Positions 19,379-29,107 of a DNA stretch of 64,000 nt are shown piece after piece; the first letter of the stretch is position 1; every line of letters begins with the position of its first letter. The position numbers and the translations under genes are program-made. The stretch lies in assembly GCF_016117655.1 (NCBI RefSeq), contig NZ_CP064936.1, positions 744,001-808,000 of the forward strand. Reading direction: 5' to 3'. The stretch comes from Treponema peruense. Lineage in GTDB: Bacteria; Spirochaetota; Spirochaetia; Treponematales; Treponemataceae. The notes below the pieces were generated by a model that was not told the origin of the DNA, made no database searches, and saw nothing but the letters and a program-made list of their open reading frames with translations.

Positions 19379-22300
19379 ATGGAAAATAGTGAAATCACAG
19401 AACAGCAGAAAGAAGATTCAAAAAAACTTCTTGAAACTTATGGAAATAAAAAAGAAATTGAAAATGCGGCAAAAAAAGTTTCTATTCTGGACTTTGTAAG
19501 CACAGATAAAACAAGAATGTTTATGAACGGTATCTTCTACGAAAATGGATTTGCCGTTGCTACAGACGGAAGAGTTTTAATTAAACAGAAAACAGATTAT
19601 CCTGCAGAATATGAGGGAAAAATCATTAATCCAGAAAACGGAAAGGAAATTGAAGGTCAGTTTCCACACTATAAAAAAGTTTTTCCTTATAAAGACACAC
19701 TTGTAGACCGCTCAAGCCGTCTTGCTCATATTACAGGCTATCTTTCAAATGCAACTGCTGCTATGGCTTTAACTGAAAAACTAAAGTATGGCTCTAAAAA
19801 CATTGTTCCCGTTGTTTTTGAAAACACACTGGTAGCACCTAAATATCTACAGACTGCACTTCTATATGCCCGTGACAAAGGTTTCAATAAAGTTTATCAG
19901 TCAGATAATTTTGAAATTAAAGATGAGCCGAATGTACTTCTCAACAGAGCAATTGAATTTGATTCACCTGATGGTTCATCTATTTTAGTTATGCCTCAAA
20001 ATCCAGAGAATTTATCACGAACTTATATTGATAAGGACGGAATTCTTCATAATTATGAAGAAAACACTTTTGTTAAAACAAAACTTTTGGGAAAAGGTGA
20101 TGACTTTTATAAAAACATTGTAAGAGAGCTTCTTAAAGAATCTTCTTATAAAAATGCTGATGTTGATTCTCTTTATGCAGAAAACTTGAAGCTTGCAGAA
20201 GAAAAAATGAATCCGTCTATTTTTCCTCGTGACAAAAAGGAATGCCAGATTTATGCAACCACATTAACTTATGCGGATGCAATCGGACAGAATCTTGATA
20301 AAAATAATCTTGTTTACAGAAAAGACCAGGGGAAAGCAAATCTTGAACAGCTTATGTTTGAGCTTCACATGTCAAGGTTTAAGGATATTGCAAAAAAGCC
20401 GTCTCTTCTTTTTGATGCGTATAAAGATACTATAAATCCTGAACGCATTGTGGGCGTAGCTGAAGCAAACGATATAATTTCAAAAAAGCAGGAAGATGTT
20501 CAGCAGAATCTTTCAGAAGATTTTGAAAAGACAGAGAAGGTAAAACCTTTATACCGCTACTATCTTTCAGAACGCCCTGTTGGAATCGGCACACAGCCTA
20601 AAGACTTTTTACAGTTTGAAAACTTTGATGAAAAAAAGTTTGTTGAAGAAGCTGGAAAAGAAGCCTGGGCTTTTGTTGAATATGACCATGAGCTTTCAGA
20701 AAAAGAAATTAAAGAATATGAACTTACTCCGGTAAATTCGAAATCTTTAGAAATCGAAAAAGAAGAAACTGTTTTGAATGATGAAGAATACGCTAAAAAC
20801 ATTGCAGACTGGATCGTCCAGGAAGGACTTGGTGCATCATCATTCCAGGAAAACGCTCATATTTCTTTTGAAGAAATATATGAAAAAACAAATACACCTT
20901 CGGGCTGGCTTGAAAAGAATTATGACCTTGTAAATGACGCATTAAGCGACCATAACGATGAAGAGCTTCTCGATTATAATCCTTCTGAAAATGAAGCTGG
21001 AGAGTTTAATCTTTATTTCTGTACAAATGCAGAAAAAGAAGATGACCCTAACACTCTTTTCAAGCAGAACAAAGACGGCCGCTGGGTACGAAAGACTGAA
21101 GAAGAACTTCAGAAAGAGCTTGAAGAAAAGTTGGCTGAAGGTATGGAAGAAGCTGTATCAAAAGCTTTTGAAGAAGAAAAGGAAAGACAGTCTAAAACTG
21201 AAAACACAAAAGAGGATGTTTCTAAATTTGATTCTGAAATTGAAGCAATAGAACTTGATTTAGAAGAATCTAAAACAGAACCAACAGAAAAAACTTTGGA
21301 AGAAAAAATTTATGATAAATACATCGAAAACGATATTCCTCCAGTTTTTGGAAATAAAGAAAGTTACGCAAAAGAGATTGCCCAGGAATTAAGCTCAGCT
21401 CTGGAAGAAAAAAGCCCTGTTGATGTGGGAACTCTAAAAGCTCATTTATCACCGACAAATGAAAATGTCTCTTTAAAAGAAAAGAATCTTGTAAAAGAGA
21501 TTTTTGAAGAAACTACTGGAATTAAACTTCCAGAAATTATTGATGGAAATGAACAGAATGAAATTCAGATTTGGAGAAATATTACAGAATGGTTCCACGG
21601 ATATGAGCAGACACAAAATGTCTCAGAAGAAATTGAAAAAGAGCCTGAACCTTCAAAGCCAGAAATACAGATGGAAGAATCGAAGAAAGAAAAACCGCTG
21701 CCATTTTCTATTATAGATAATAAAGAAAAGGGAAGGATAAATATTAAGTTCAATACAAATTATGAAAATCCTCAGTTCGAGCAAATCGTAAAAGAACTTA
21801 AAAGTAACGGATGGAAATACGCTCCATCTACAAAGCAGTGGTACCCAGTTGGAAAGGCTGTCGAAAAAGCAATTGACTTTGCTCTCAAATTACAGGAAAA
21901 ATATTCAGAAAAGAAAGTTCCTGAAAAGGAAAATGAAGTTTCTGAATATAAGGGAATTAAATTCTTTGACAGAAACTATAATGAGCCTGAAGAACTCACT
22001 GCATATTTGAATGAACATCTTTCAACTCATATTACGCTTGCAGAAACATCCGTAATTCTTGAAGCACTGGAACACGAAAATGTAGGTCTGCTTTCTAATA
22101 GAAACGAAAGACTCGGCTTGAACAGCGAAAATAAGCTTGTAGTTTTTTCCAGAAGAGAAGGAAACATTGATATTGAAGAACTCAATGATGTAAAACATCT
22201 TTTCAATTATGCACAGACCAAAGCCGGAAAAGACTTACAGGAAATCAAAGAAATGCAAACAAAGATGCAACAGAAGAATCCTGAAGTAGTTAATTTTATG

Positions 22301-25009
22301 GGGTCTATTTATGAAACGGCAATTAGTCGCAGAGAATCTATTGTTAAACAAATGAATTCCATCAAAGAAAGCTATTTCCCTGAAGTTGCTTACTCTTATG
22401 ACCAGATAAAAGCTGGGCTTTCTGATGAAGAAATTAAAAGAATTAATGATGAAACTCGATATGATTCAGAAAGAACTTTTATTCCAGCTGAAGAAATCCA
22501 GAAATGGAAAGATGCAGAAAATTTTGAAGATTTTCACGAAAGAAATCTTGTTTGGTATAAAGTTTATACTCTCTTTGAAGAATATAATCTTCACGAAGAA
22601 AACAAGCTTCTTTTAAATCATCATTATTCAACACTTGAACAGATGTATGGAACATTCAATCCTGAAGAAACAAAAACAGCTGAAGTTGAAAATGAAATTA
22701 AAAATTTTGTTCCAGAAAACTTAATTCACCTCGGTTCTGAAAAAAGTGAAGATATAAAGTTTCTTGAAGATTATGCTTACGAACATGATAATGCTGTTTT
22801 ACAGAAATATGCCTATATTTCCGGTTATAACAAAAAACCTGCTGAAATAATGCTCAAATCTGTAGAAGCGCTTGGTTATGAAGTGTATGTTACTCCAGAA
22901 TCTAAACAGCTTTATATCTATGATGAACAGGACAAAGCAAAACCTTTCTCAGAATATGATTTGTATTCTTTATTTGAACTTGCAGAAGACGAAAACGTTC
23001 TTTCAAAAGAAGAAATGAATGTTCTTAAAGAAGCTGAGAATATTTATGACAAATCTTATAAACTTGCGAAAGAAAACATTCCTTATGTAGAAATTCCTTT
23101 CTCTGAAAACTCTAAATTCAAAAATAACTGTGCTGGTATAATGGCTCTTTCTGATTTCAATACAAAGCTTATTGAAACAGAAAAAATCATGGATAAAAAC
23201 GAAGAGTTTTTCAGTGAAGGAGTTTCAAAATACGATGATGCTGGTGCGTATGGAAAATATGCTGATGCAAGAGAAAAAGGAACTTTAACACCGGACCAGG
23301 AATACGGATTAGGTTCTTATAAAACAGATGTTGTACTTCATCTTTTTGATGGAACGCCTGAAATGATGACGTACTCTATGACAATTGACTTGGGCCGCAT
23401 TCATAGCTCAATTTTTGATTATGTAAAAGAAACCTGTTCTTATTCTGAAGTGCAAAATGCAATCAACGCTACGGAAGACAGGCTTTATCATTCATCAGTT
23501 ACGGATGAAATTAAAACTCAAATTGCGACAATAAGAAATTCTGTTGCAAAAGATTTTGAAGTTTCTTATGAAGCTGATATGAATGTACTTAAAGAACTTC
23601 GTGATAATCAGAAATCACTTCGGTCTGCATGGATTGCAAATGCTTCTGACATTTCTAATGCTGATAAAGAACTTGAAAAAATTCAAAAGCAGTTTGCAGA
23701 AACATGCAAAGATTTTGGAAAAGAGTTTTACAAAAAAATTGATTTTGAGTCATTGCAAGAGTCTTCTGGTATAAATAAAGCTACGCTAAATAATTATATT
23801 CTTAAAGAAATCAAGAACATGATTATTGAACAGACTCATAAAGATTCAAGAAAAGAGTACACAAAGAATGTTGAAGAAAGGTTTGACTACGCTTTATGGC
23901 ATGATGCAATGAAATTCATTCCTGAAAACACAGAGGAACTTGAAAAGTTCATACAGGATGCAGTAAAAGAGCCTGAAATACAGGTCGAACATACTAAAGA
24001 AGAAAAACAGAACAGGGTAATTTATTCAAGAACTTCTTATAGAGGCTGGGAATTTTCTCCTAAAAAAGATTTTTCTGTTTCTTCTTATGTCAGACCTTTT
24101 GACCAGAGCGACAGAAGCGGATTTATACTTATGACAGGACTCGAAGGAAAGGACGGATTCTGGAATGAAAAAGTCAATAAAGAGCTTTTGCATTCAGAAG
24201 GCTGGTCAAAAAAAGGTGCTTTATATAAAGCTCTTGAAACTCTTTCGATTTCTCCATTAACAAGAGACTTGCTTTCTCTAAAACCTGAACAGACTTTCAA
24301 AGAAATGGTTTCAGAATATTCTGTAATCAATATTGATACAGGTGAAGATGTAAGAAAAGAAATCCTGCCTGATGAGCTTCTCAGAGAGCTTTCATTAAAT
24401 GAAAAACAGAGAGAACCTAATCCTCATGGTGTTGCTGAAGAAATTATGCGTATTGAAAACAATAAAGCTTTGTGGAGAGAAAATCATAAGTCTGTTAATG
24501 AAGGTGATACGATTGGTGAGGATTCTGTTTCTGAAGTTTTGAAACTTTCTGACGGTGTTTTTGAAGCTGTTCTTTCAAGAGACATGGGAGGAGCTGGTGC
24601 TGCTGCAAATTATCTAGTTATTAATAAAGCTGTCGCTTCTAAATGCAATAAGAATATTATTGCCCTGGCAAAAGAAACAGATGGTTTACTTGTATTCAAA
24701 AACAAAGCAGCTGAAGCATATATCAGAAAAGAACTCATCGACAAAAAACTCTGTCCTCTTCCTTCAAACAATGCAGATTATTATGAAAGACTTTCAGATT
24801 ATGTCGAAAATCATCCGCTGAAATATATCTCTTTGCTTGCAAACACTGCATTTAATTTTGAAAATAATCTCAAAAAGATGCTTGAAATTGAACCTGAACA
24901 AAAAGATATTCTAACCCTCGGTAAGAAGCTGATCTCGATGGCAAGCTCAGAAGAGCAGAAAAGAATCGGACAGAAAATTCTTGAATCCGGTGGAAAAGAT
25001 GAAGCATGA
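19379..25009 (+). CDS. Giant polyvalent protein of mobile element (1,876 aa, C-terminus cut by IS)
   Basis: Starts after AAGGAGA, 17 bases past the restored DUF4406 gene. It is a string of small domains of the type found in large polyvalent proteins of conjugative elements and phages. Residues ~20-110 begin with a FMNGIFYENGFAVATDGRVL segment. Around 390-450 is a YYLSERPVGIGTQP...AWAFVEY domain; around 480-560 a FNLYFCTNAE domain; around 790-845 a short domain ending WKYAPSTKQWYP, a widespread module. Long Glu/Lys-rich helical linkers join them. Such proteins enter the new host with DNA and carry anti-restriction and DNA-processing domains; that role is inferred. The stop TGA uses one host base and two bases of IS copy 3, so the natural C-terminus is missing. 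Confidence 0.8.
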   Translation: MENSEITEQQKEDSKKLLETYGNKKEIENAAKKVSILDFVSTDKTRMFMNGIFYENGFAVATDGRVLIKQKTDYPAEYEGKIINPENGKEIEGQFPHYKKVFPYKDTLVDRSSRLAHITGYLSNATAAMALTEKLKYGSKNIVPVVFENTLVAPKYLQTALLYARDKGFNKVYQSDNFEIKDEPNVLLNRAIEFDSPDGSSILVMPQNPENLSRTYIDKDGILHNYEENTFVKTKLLGKGDDFYKNIVRELLKESSYKNADVDSLYAENLKLAEEKMNPSIFPRDKKECQIYATTLTYADAIGQNLDKNNLVYRKDQGKANLEQLMFELHMSRFKDIAKKPSLLFDAYKDTINPERIVGVAEANDIISKKQEDVQQNLSEDFEKTEKVKPLYRYYLSERPVGIGTQPKDFLQFENFDEKKFVEEAGKEAWAFVEYDHELSEKEIKEYELTPVNSKSLEIEKEETVLNDEEYAKNIADWIVQEGLGASSFQENAHISFEEIYEKTNTPSGWLEKNYDLVNDALSDHNDEELLDYNPSENEAGEFNLYFCTNAEKEDDPNTLFKQNKDGRWVRKTEEELQKELEEKLAEGMEEAVSKAFEEEKERQSKTENTKEDVSKFDSEIEAIELDLEESKTEPTEKTLEEKIYDKYIENDIPPVFGNKESYAKEIAQELSSALEEKSPVDVGTLKAHLSPTNENVSLKEKNLVKEIFEETTGIKLPEIIDGNEQNEIQIWRNITEWFHGYEQTQNVSEEIEKEPEPSKPEIQMEESKKEKPLPFSIIDNKEKGRINIKFNTNYENPQFEQIVKELKSNGWKYAPSTKQWYPVGKAVEKAIDFALKLQEKYSEKKVPEKENEVSEYKGIKFFDRNYNEPEELTAYLNEHLSTHITLAETSVILEALEHENVGLLSNRNERLGLNSENKLVVFSRREGNIDIEELNDVKHLFNYAQTKAGKDLQEIKEMQTKMQQKNPEVVNFMGSIYETAISRRESIVKQMNSIKESYFPEVAYSYDQIKAGLSDEEIKRINDETRYDSERTFIPAEEIQKWKDAENFEDFHERNLVWYKVYTLFEEYNLHEENKLLLNHHYSTLEQMYGTFNPEETKTAEVENEIKNFVPENLIHLGSEKSEDIKFLEDYAYEHDNAVLQKYAYISGYNKKPAEIMLKSVEALGYEVYVTPESKQLYIYDEQDKAKPFSEYDLYSLFELAEDENVLSKEEMNVLKEAENIYDKSYKLAKENIPYVEIPFSENSKFKNNCAGIMALSDFNTKLIETEKIMDKNEEFFSEGVSKYDDAGAYGKYADAREKGTLTPDQEYGLGSYKTDVVLHLFDGTPEMMTYSMTIDLGRIHSSIFDYVKETCSYSEVQNAINATEDRLYHSSVTDEIKTQIATIRNSVAKDFEVSYEADMNVLKELRDNQKSLRSAWIANASDISNADKELEKIQKQFAETCKDFGKEFYKKIDFESLQESSGINKATLNNYILKEIKNMIIEQTHKDSRKEYTKNVEERFDYALWHDAMKFIPENTEELEKFIQDAVKEPEIQVEHTKEEKQNRVIYSRTSYRGWEFSPKKDFSVSSYVRPFDQSDRSGFILMTGLEGKDGFWNEKVNKELLHSEGWSKKGALYKALETLSISPLTRDLLSLKPEQTFKEMVSEYSVINIDTGEDVRKEILPDELLRELSLNEKQREPNPHGVAEEIMRIENNKALWRENHKSVNEGDTIGEDSVSEVLKLSDGVFEAVLSRDMGGAGAAANYLVINKAVASKCNKNIIALAKETDGLLVFKNKAAEAYIRKELIDKKLCPLPSNNADYYERLSDYVENHPLKYISLLANTAFNFENNLKKMLEIEPEQKDILTLGKKLISMASSEEQKRIGQKILESGGKDEA

Positions 25010-26397
25010 GTTATAATCAAAAGTTGTGGATTGCCTGAGAAGGCATAGAAAAAGAGGTCTGTCTAAGGTATAGTTTTCTTTGGAAAAAAAAATAAACACC
25101 GAAGGAGACCTCTTATGAAAAGAATACTGGAAATTGAAGAAAATTCCAATAGTCCAACGATTGATTTGCTTGAAAAAGCAATCCGCGCAAGAGCACGTGA
25201 AGTAATTGAAAGTCTTTACGAGGATGAAGTTCAGCGTTTTCTTAATAAAACTTCTTCTATCGTAGACAAAACCGGAAACAAACTTGTAGTAAGAAACGGC
25301 TTTCACAAAGAACGGACAATTCTTACTACAAACGGTTACGTTACAGTCAGGCTTCCCAGAGTTGATGACCGTGCACTTGAAGAAAAGGATCGCTTTGTAA
25401 GCAAAGTCCTTCCTCCGTTTGCAAGAAAAACTCCGACAGTAGAAGCAATACTTTCCGCTGCCTACCTTGCAGGAATTTCTTCAAACAAGTTTTCAGCCAT
25501 GCTCCATGATGTTCTTGGTAAAGAAGCAAAGGGCCTGAGTCCGTCAGTCATAACAAAGCTTACTGTAAAATGGCAGGCTGAATATGACGAATGGCGCAAA
25601 CGAGATCTTTCCGGAAAGGAATACGTTTATGTTTGGGCAGACGGAATTTACGTAAAGTCCCGGCTTGACGGTGAAAAGACCTGCCTTCTGGTAATAATTG
25701 GCGTAACTGTTGAAGGCAAAAAAGAACTTGTGGCTGTACAGGCCGGAATTCGCGAGTCAACGGAAAGTTGGCGTGGAGTTTTGCTTGATTTGAAATTCCG
25801 CGGACTGACAAAAGCACCAAAATTGGCAGTCTGCGACGGAGCGCTTGGGTTTCAAAATGCAGTTGATGAAATCTGGGGCCAGCTAAAAATTCAGAGATGC
25901 TGGTTCCACAAGTCCATGAACATTCTGGACAAATTGCCTGACTGTGTGCAGACTCAGGCCACAAAAATGATTCGGGATATGTGGCAGGCAGACAAACGTG
26001 CAAACGCCTTGAAAGCCTACGACTTATTTATAGAAACTTTCGGAAAAAAATATCCGAAGGCAACGGAATGTCTTGAAAAAGACAAGGAGGATTTGTTCCG
26101 CTTTTATGATTATCCGGCGGAACATTGGGCTCACATTAGAACGTCGAATCCGATTGAATCGACATTTGCAACAGTCAGGTTGCGCCACAAGTCAACAAAA
26201 GGAAACGGCTCTTCCGCTGCTTCTGTTGCAATGGCTTTCAAGCTTTGTCTTCAGGCAGAGAAAAACTGGCGACGGCTCAGGGGATTTAAACAACTTGAAC
26301 TTGTCGCCAAAAATATAATTTTTGTGGACGGTGAACAAATGAAGGCTGCCTGATGAAAAGACACTTTTTTTCAATCCACAACAATTGACAATAACTC
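25008..26397 (+). mobile_element. IS256-family insertion sequence, copy 3, without target duplication
   Basis: Same 1,390-bp unit and inverted ends as copies 1 and 2. The flanks differ: ATGAAGCAT on the left (24999-25007) and ACTTTTTAT on the right (26398-26406), so no target duplication exists. Genes on both sides are cut, and each takes its stop codon from the element. This is the pattern left by recombination between two copies or an element-adjacent deletion. Confidence 0.93.
25115..26353 (+). CDS. IS256-family transposase, copy 3
   Basis: A 412-aa protein identical to the other two copies, with intact catalytic Asp, Asp and Glu motifs and ribosome site. Reads in the same direction as copy 1, 17.9 kb away; direct-repeat recombination between copies 1 and 3 would delete the whole intervening segment as a circle. 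Confidence 0.96.
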   Translation: MKRILEIEENSNSPTIDLLEKAIRARAREVIESLYEDEVQRFLNKTSSIVDKTGNKLVVRNGFHKERTILTTNGYVTVRLPRVDDRALEEKDRFVSKVLPPFARKTPTVEAILSAAYLAGISSNKFSAMLHDVLGKEAKGLSPSVITKLTVKWQAEYDEWRKRDLSGKEYVYVWADGIYVKSRLDGEKTCLLVIIGVTVEGKKELVAVQAGIRESTESWRGVLLDLKFRGLTKAPKLAVCDGALGFQNAVDEIWGQLKIQRCWFHKSMNILDKLPDCVQTQATKMIRDMWQADKRANALKAYDLFIETFGKKYPKATECLEKDKEDLFRFYDYPAEHWAHIRTSNPIESTFATVRLRHKSTKGNGSSAASVAMAFKLCLQAEKNWRRLRGFKQLELVAKNIIFVDGEQMKAA

Positions 26398-26697
26398 ACT
26401 TTTTATACGCTCATACGTCACATATTTTTGAAATTCTGGTTCAAGTTCATATTTCTTATTTATAGCCTCAAGATTATTTGCCATTGCTTTTGTAGCTTGA
26501 TTACTCTTTTTTTCATCAGAAAGTATATCCTGATAGATTAAAAGCAGCAGAAAATAAAACGTAGCTTCTACTTTATAATAGTTTTTCATTGTCAGTTCTT
26601 TCCTTAGAAAAAAGTCTTTCCACGGTAGAATTCCATTTCTACCGTGAATTAACTTTTGTGCTTCAGAATTCCACACATTTTTCTTTGCATAATCCAT
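26371..26697 (-). pseudogene. Hypothetical protein, C-terminus cut by IS copy 3
   Basis: The start at 26697 (MDYAKKNVWN) has AGGAGGGG upstream; an earlier Met at 26742 lacks one. Only 100 codons are host-derived; the last eight residues (ELLSIVVD) and the stop are read from the element. The remaining part is helical, with one hydrophobic stretch (ATFYFLLLLIYQDIL). Last gene of the leftward partition operon. Its true length is unknown. Confidence 0.65.
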
Positions 26698-26786
26698 TAG
26701 GTTTATTCCCCTCCTGTTTTTTACAAAAAACAAAATAAACAAACCTAAGCCAACTATTTAAAAAAATGGAAGGAAAAGACTTCCTT

Positions 26787-27287
26787 TCATTTTTTTATAA
26801 CCTTAATTTCCTGACCAGATAATGACAGCGGTGCGTCTGAATACACACAGCTGACCATAGCTCCTGAACACTCAACGGCCGTTCCATCTGCAAGAAAAAA
26901 TCTGTAGCCAGGATTATTCGTTCCGTAAGTTCCGTCTACATCAGGTGACTCTCTGTTATAATTGTAACTATACGTTTCGGGCAAAAGATAACTCTGGGCT
27001 GAAGCTGGTTTTCCGTGAGTTATAAAATAACCAATGCAGTTTGAACCAATGAAAAAATATGTATAGCAAACTATATCCGGCTTATCCCATCTTTTAGTCC
27101 AGTCATATAGGGTTTTTCTTTCAAGAAAATTACCAGTTAAAGGAATTGGATATGCTGTATAGGCATTTTTTTCAATTTTTTCTTGAACAGCCGCAATTGG
27201 ACCTGTATTTGAGCCAAAAAAGCCGTCTGCAAAACATGTTGTCAGGCATAGCATTAAACAGATAATAAAAAAACTGATTTTTTTCAT
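26787..27287 (-). CDS. Exported hypothetical protein
   Basis: 166 aa with a Sec signal peptide (MKKISFFIICLMLCLTTCFA, cleavage after about residue 20). The mature part has motifs LYDWTKRWDKPDIVCYTYFF, GKPASAQSYLLPE and a DGTYGTNNPGYRFF segment followed by YSDAPLSL. I recall similar small exported proteins on bacterial mobile elements, without a known function. It follows the lipoprotein gene by 3 bases, so the two are probably made together and may act at the envelope, for example in exclusion or mating, which is a guess. Confidence 0.75.
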   Translation of the reverse strand: MKKISFFIICLMLCLTTCFADGFFGSNTGPIAAVQEKIEKNAYTAYPIPLTGNFLERKTLYDWTKRWDKPDIVCYTYFFIGSNCIGYFITHGKPASAQSYLLPETYSYNYNRESPDVDGTYGTNNPGYRFFLADGTAVECSGAMVSCVYSDAPLSLSGQEIKVIKK

Positions 27288-27290
27288 AAG

Positions 27291-27674
27291 CTATTCTCCT
27301 TTTTCACCAAGTAATTCGTTTATTTCTATCTGATAAGGTAAGTCTACAGGCTTCCACATGGCTTTTGTATGATTCATCCTTGATTTTGAGTTATATTCTT
27401 CAACCATGTCCGAAAGAACCATTTTTATTGCTGTTTTTTCAGGTTCAGATGCCATTTTTGCCTTTGTAGCAGTTGAGTTGATTACTCCATACTGGTCGTA
27501 AAACCATTCATAGTTGGAAAGCCTTTTGTTTGCATCCTGTCTCATCCACGATTCCTTCAAATCATTGTCAAATGTTGCATATTTATCATTTGCTTTTCTG
27601 ATGACATTACAAGAATTTAAAGACAAAACTGCAGCAAAGAAAAATGTAATTTTAATTACCGATTTTAATTTCAT
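27291..27674 (-). CDS. Small lipoprotein of mobile segment
   Basis: 127 aa. The signal peptide ends with lipobox LSLNSC (Cys at about residue 22). The mature domain is helical with NYEWFYDQYGVINS and MVEEYNSKSRMN, then a LPYQIE ending. This is the pattern of small helical lipoproteins carried by plasmids and phages, usually beside the exported partner found here. The function is unknown; envelope location is secure from the lipobox. Confidence 0.75.
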   Translation of the reverse strand: MKLKSVIKITFFFAAVLSLNSCNVIRKANDKYATFDNDLKESWMRQDANKRLSNYEWFYDQYGVINSTATKAKMASEPEKTAIKMVLSDMVEEYNSKSRMNHTKAMWKPVDLPYQIEINELLGEKGE

Positions 27675-27689
27675 TTGTTATCTCCTCTT

Positions 27690-28733
27690 TTATTTATTAA
27701 ATTCCTTCAAAATTTCTTCATTGCTTACAGCAAGTTCGAACTTTGGAGCAATTTCTGAATATGTAAAGTCTGTAAACAGGTCATCGTTTTCGATCTCTTC
27801 TACAGATTTACCTTCTTTAAGCATGGAAATGATTTTGTCATATACCTGATATGCACCTTCTCCAAATCCTTTTTTAAAGCCGTCAGTAAACCCTTCGGTA
27901 TAACGCTCAACCATTCTTTTATCAATTTCACTAGGCTCTGGCGATGCAAAATGCTCACTCATGTCTCGACTTTTTACAGTTATTGAATGTGGATTTCCTT
28001 CATTGTCTTCAAGTGCATCTGACAAATCATCATCTTCATCACTGCTTTCTTTTTTTGATTTTTTTCCTTTGATTTTGTTATATCCGGCTGTCAAAGACAT
28101 ATCTCCGCTTTCAACTGCTTCAATTGTTTCTTCATCACCGCTTTTCAAAATTGCTCGGCCACGCTCAACTTGTCTTGTAGACATTCCCAACTGATCTGCA
28201 AGAGCTTCTGCAGATTTACCGTTTTCTTCCTCTGAGTCTTCTGCTTTTTTACCAGGATTTTTTAAGGCGTCCATTGCTTTGATTGCCATGAGTTTTTGAC
28301 CGGATGTAAGGTTTCTTCTGTTAATCTGAAGCCCGTACATTGCAAGCAAAGCTTCTTTTCGTGTGTCAAATGTGACTTCATATACAGGGATTTTTTCAAT
28401 TCCTGCTATTTCTGCTGCGGCAAGCCTTGTATGCCCGTCTCCAGGGAATGTATCGTTTTCTTCATTGATGTGAACCATGATAATATGCTGATGTTTGAAG
28501 AATCCGTTTTTCTTCATTGATTCGGCTATATTGTTAAGGTCTTTTTCATCTTTGTCATATAGCTTCTGAAATTCACCTTTTGGGTCAAGATGAATTTCTT
28601 TTAATGGAATCATCTTGATGTCAGATTCAGTAGCAGGAGCTATTTTAAGACTATCTGAAAATGCCTGAGCGAGCTGGTTTTTAGCTGAATTGTTATTTTT
28701 TGCTTCGTTATAGTTTATCTTCTTCATTGCCAT
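27690..28733 (-). CDS. parB: ParB-like partition protein
   Basis: 347 aa. Residues 40-130 form a ParB/Srx nuclease-like fold with IPLKEIHLDP and the box GDGHTRLAAAEIAGIEKIPVY, a variant of the usual G.HRR..A. Residues ~165-205 contain the helix-turn-helix (SAEALADQLGMSTRQVERGR) that in ParB proteins reads the centromere-like site. The C-terminus is acidic, then helical for dimerisation. With the ParA gene 1 kb upstream in the same operon it should segregate a plasmid-like molecule. Changes in the box (HTR for HRR) may alter CTP use. The chromosomal ParB usually sits near oriC with gid genes, which are not here, so this is an element copy. Confidence 0.88.
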   Translation of the reverse strand: MAMKKINYNEAKNNNSAKNQLAQAFSDSLKIAPATESDIKMIPLKEIHLDPKGEFQKLYDKDEKDLNNIAESMKKNGFFKHQHIIMVHINEENDTFPGDGHTRLAAAEIAGIEKIPVYEVTFDTRKEALLAMYGLQINRRNLTSGQKLMAIKAMDALKNPGKKAEDSEEENGKSAEALADQLGMSTRQVERGRAILKSGDEETIEAVESGDMSLTAGYNKIKGKKSKKESSDEDDDLSDALEDNEGNPHSITVKSRDMSEHFASPEPSEIDKRMVERYTEGFTDGFKKGFGEGAYQVYDKIISMLKEGKSVEEIENDDLFTDFTYSEIAPKFELAVSNEEILKEFNK

Positions 28734-28738
28734 ATTAC

Positions 28739-29107
28739 TTACTCCCTTGCACCAGAGTCTTCATAAGTTATCTTAGGTTTCTCAATGAAACCGTTTTCGA
28801 TGCAACGTTTTTCGTCTATCCAATATTGACAAATTCTGTTAGTGGTTTGAGTCTTAAACGGGAGACTTCTGCCATGAAGCCATACAGCCACAAAAAGATA
28901 GCCGATAAGTTCTTTTTCAATTGCTGAATCAGAATTCATAGATGTAGCTATAAATATATTTCCAATTCTTAATGTTTCTCGCTGGAGGTTATCTTTTACG
29001 ATATAATCCCAGTCATCTATTCCAAAGGCTTTCATTTTTGGCTCAAGGAACTTGATGACATGCTCCCGTTTTTCCTGCAACCCTTTCAGGTATTCGTTAT
29101 CTGTCAT
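28739..29107 (-). CDS. Hypothetical protein in par operon
   Basis: 122 aa, not recognised. Helical start (YLKGLQEKREHVIKFLEPKM), then a segment with FGIDDWDYIV and a hydrophobic helix (IGYLFVAVWLHG). Its ATG overlaps the stop of the ATPase-like gene by 4 bases and the ParB gene follows 5 bases on, so all three are coupled. Confidence 0.7.
   Translation of the reverse strand: MTDNEYLKGLQEKREHVIKFLEPKMKAFGIDDWDYIVKDNLQRETLRIGNIFIATSMNSDSAIEKELIGYLFVAVWLHGRSLPFKTQTTNRICQYWIDEKRCIENGFIEKPKITYEDSGARE

Noticed and set aside
7114-26397. Composite transposon bounded by IS copies 1 and 3
   Set aside because: Copy 1 has its own perfect target duplication on both sides, so it inserted alone; the outer flanks of copies 1 and 3 do not match.
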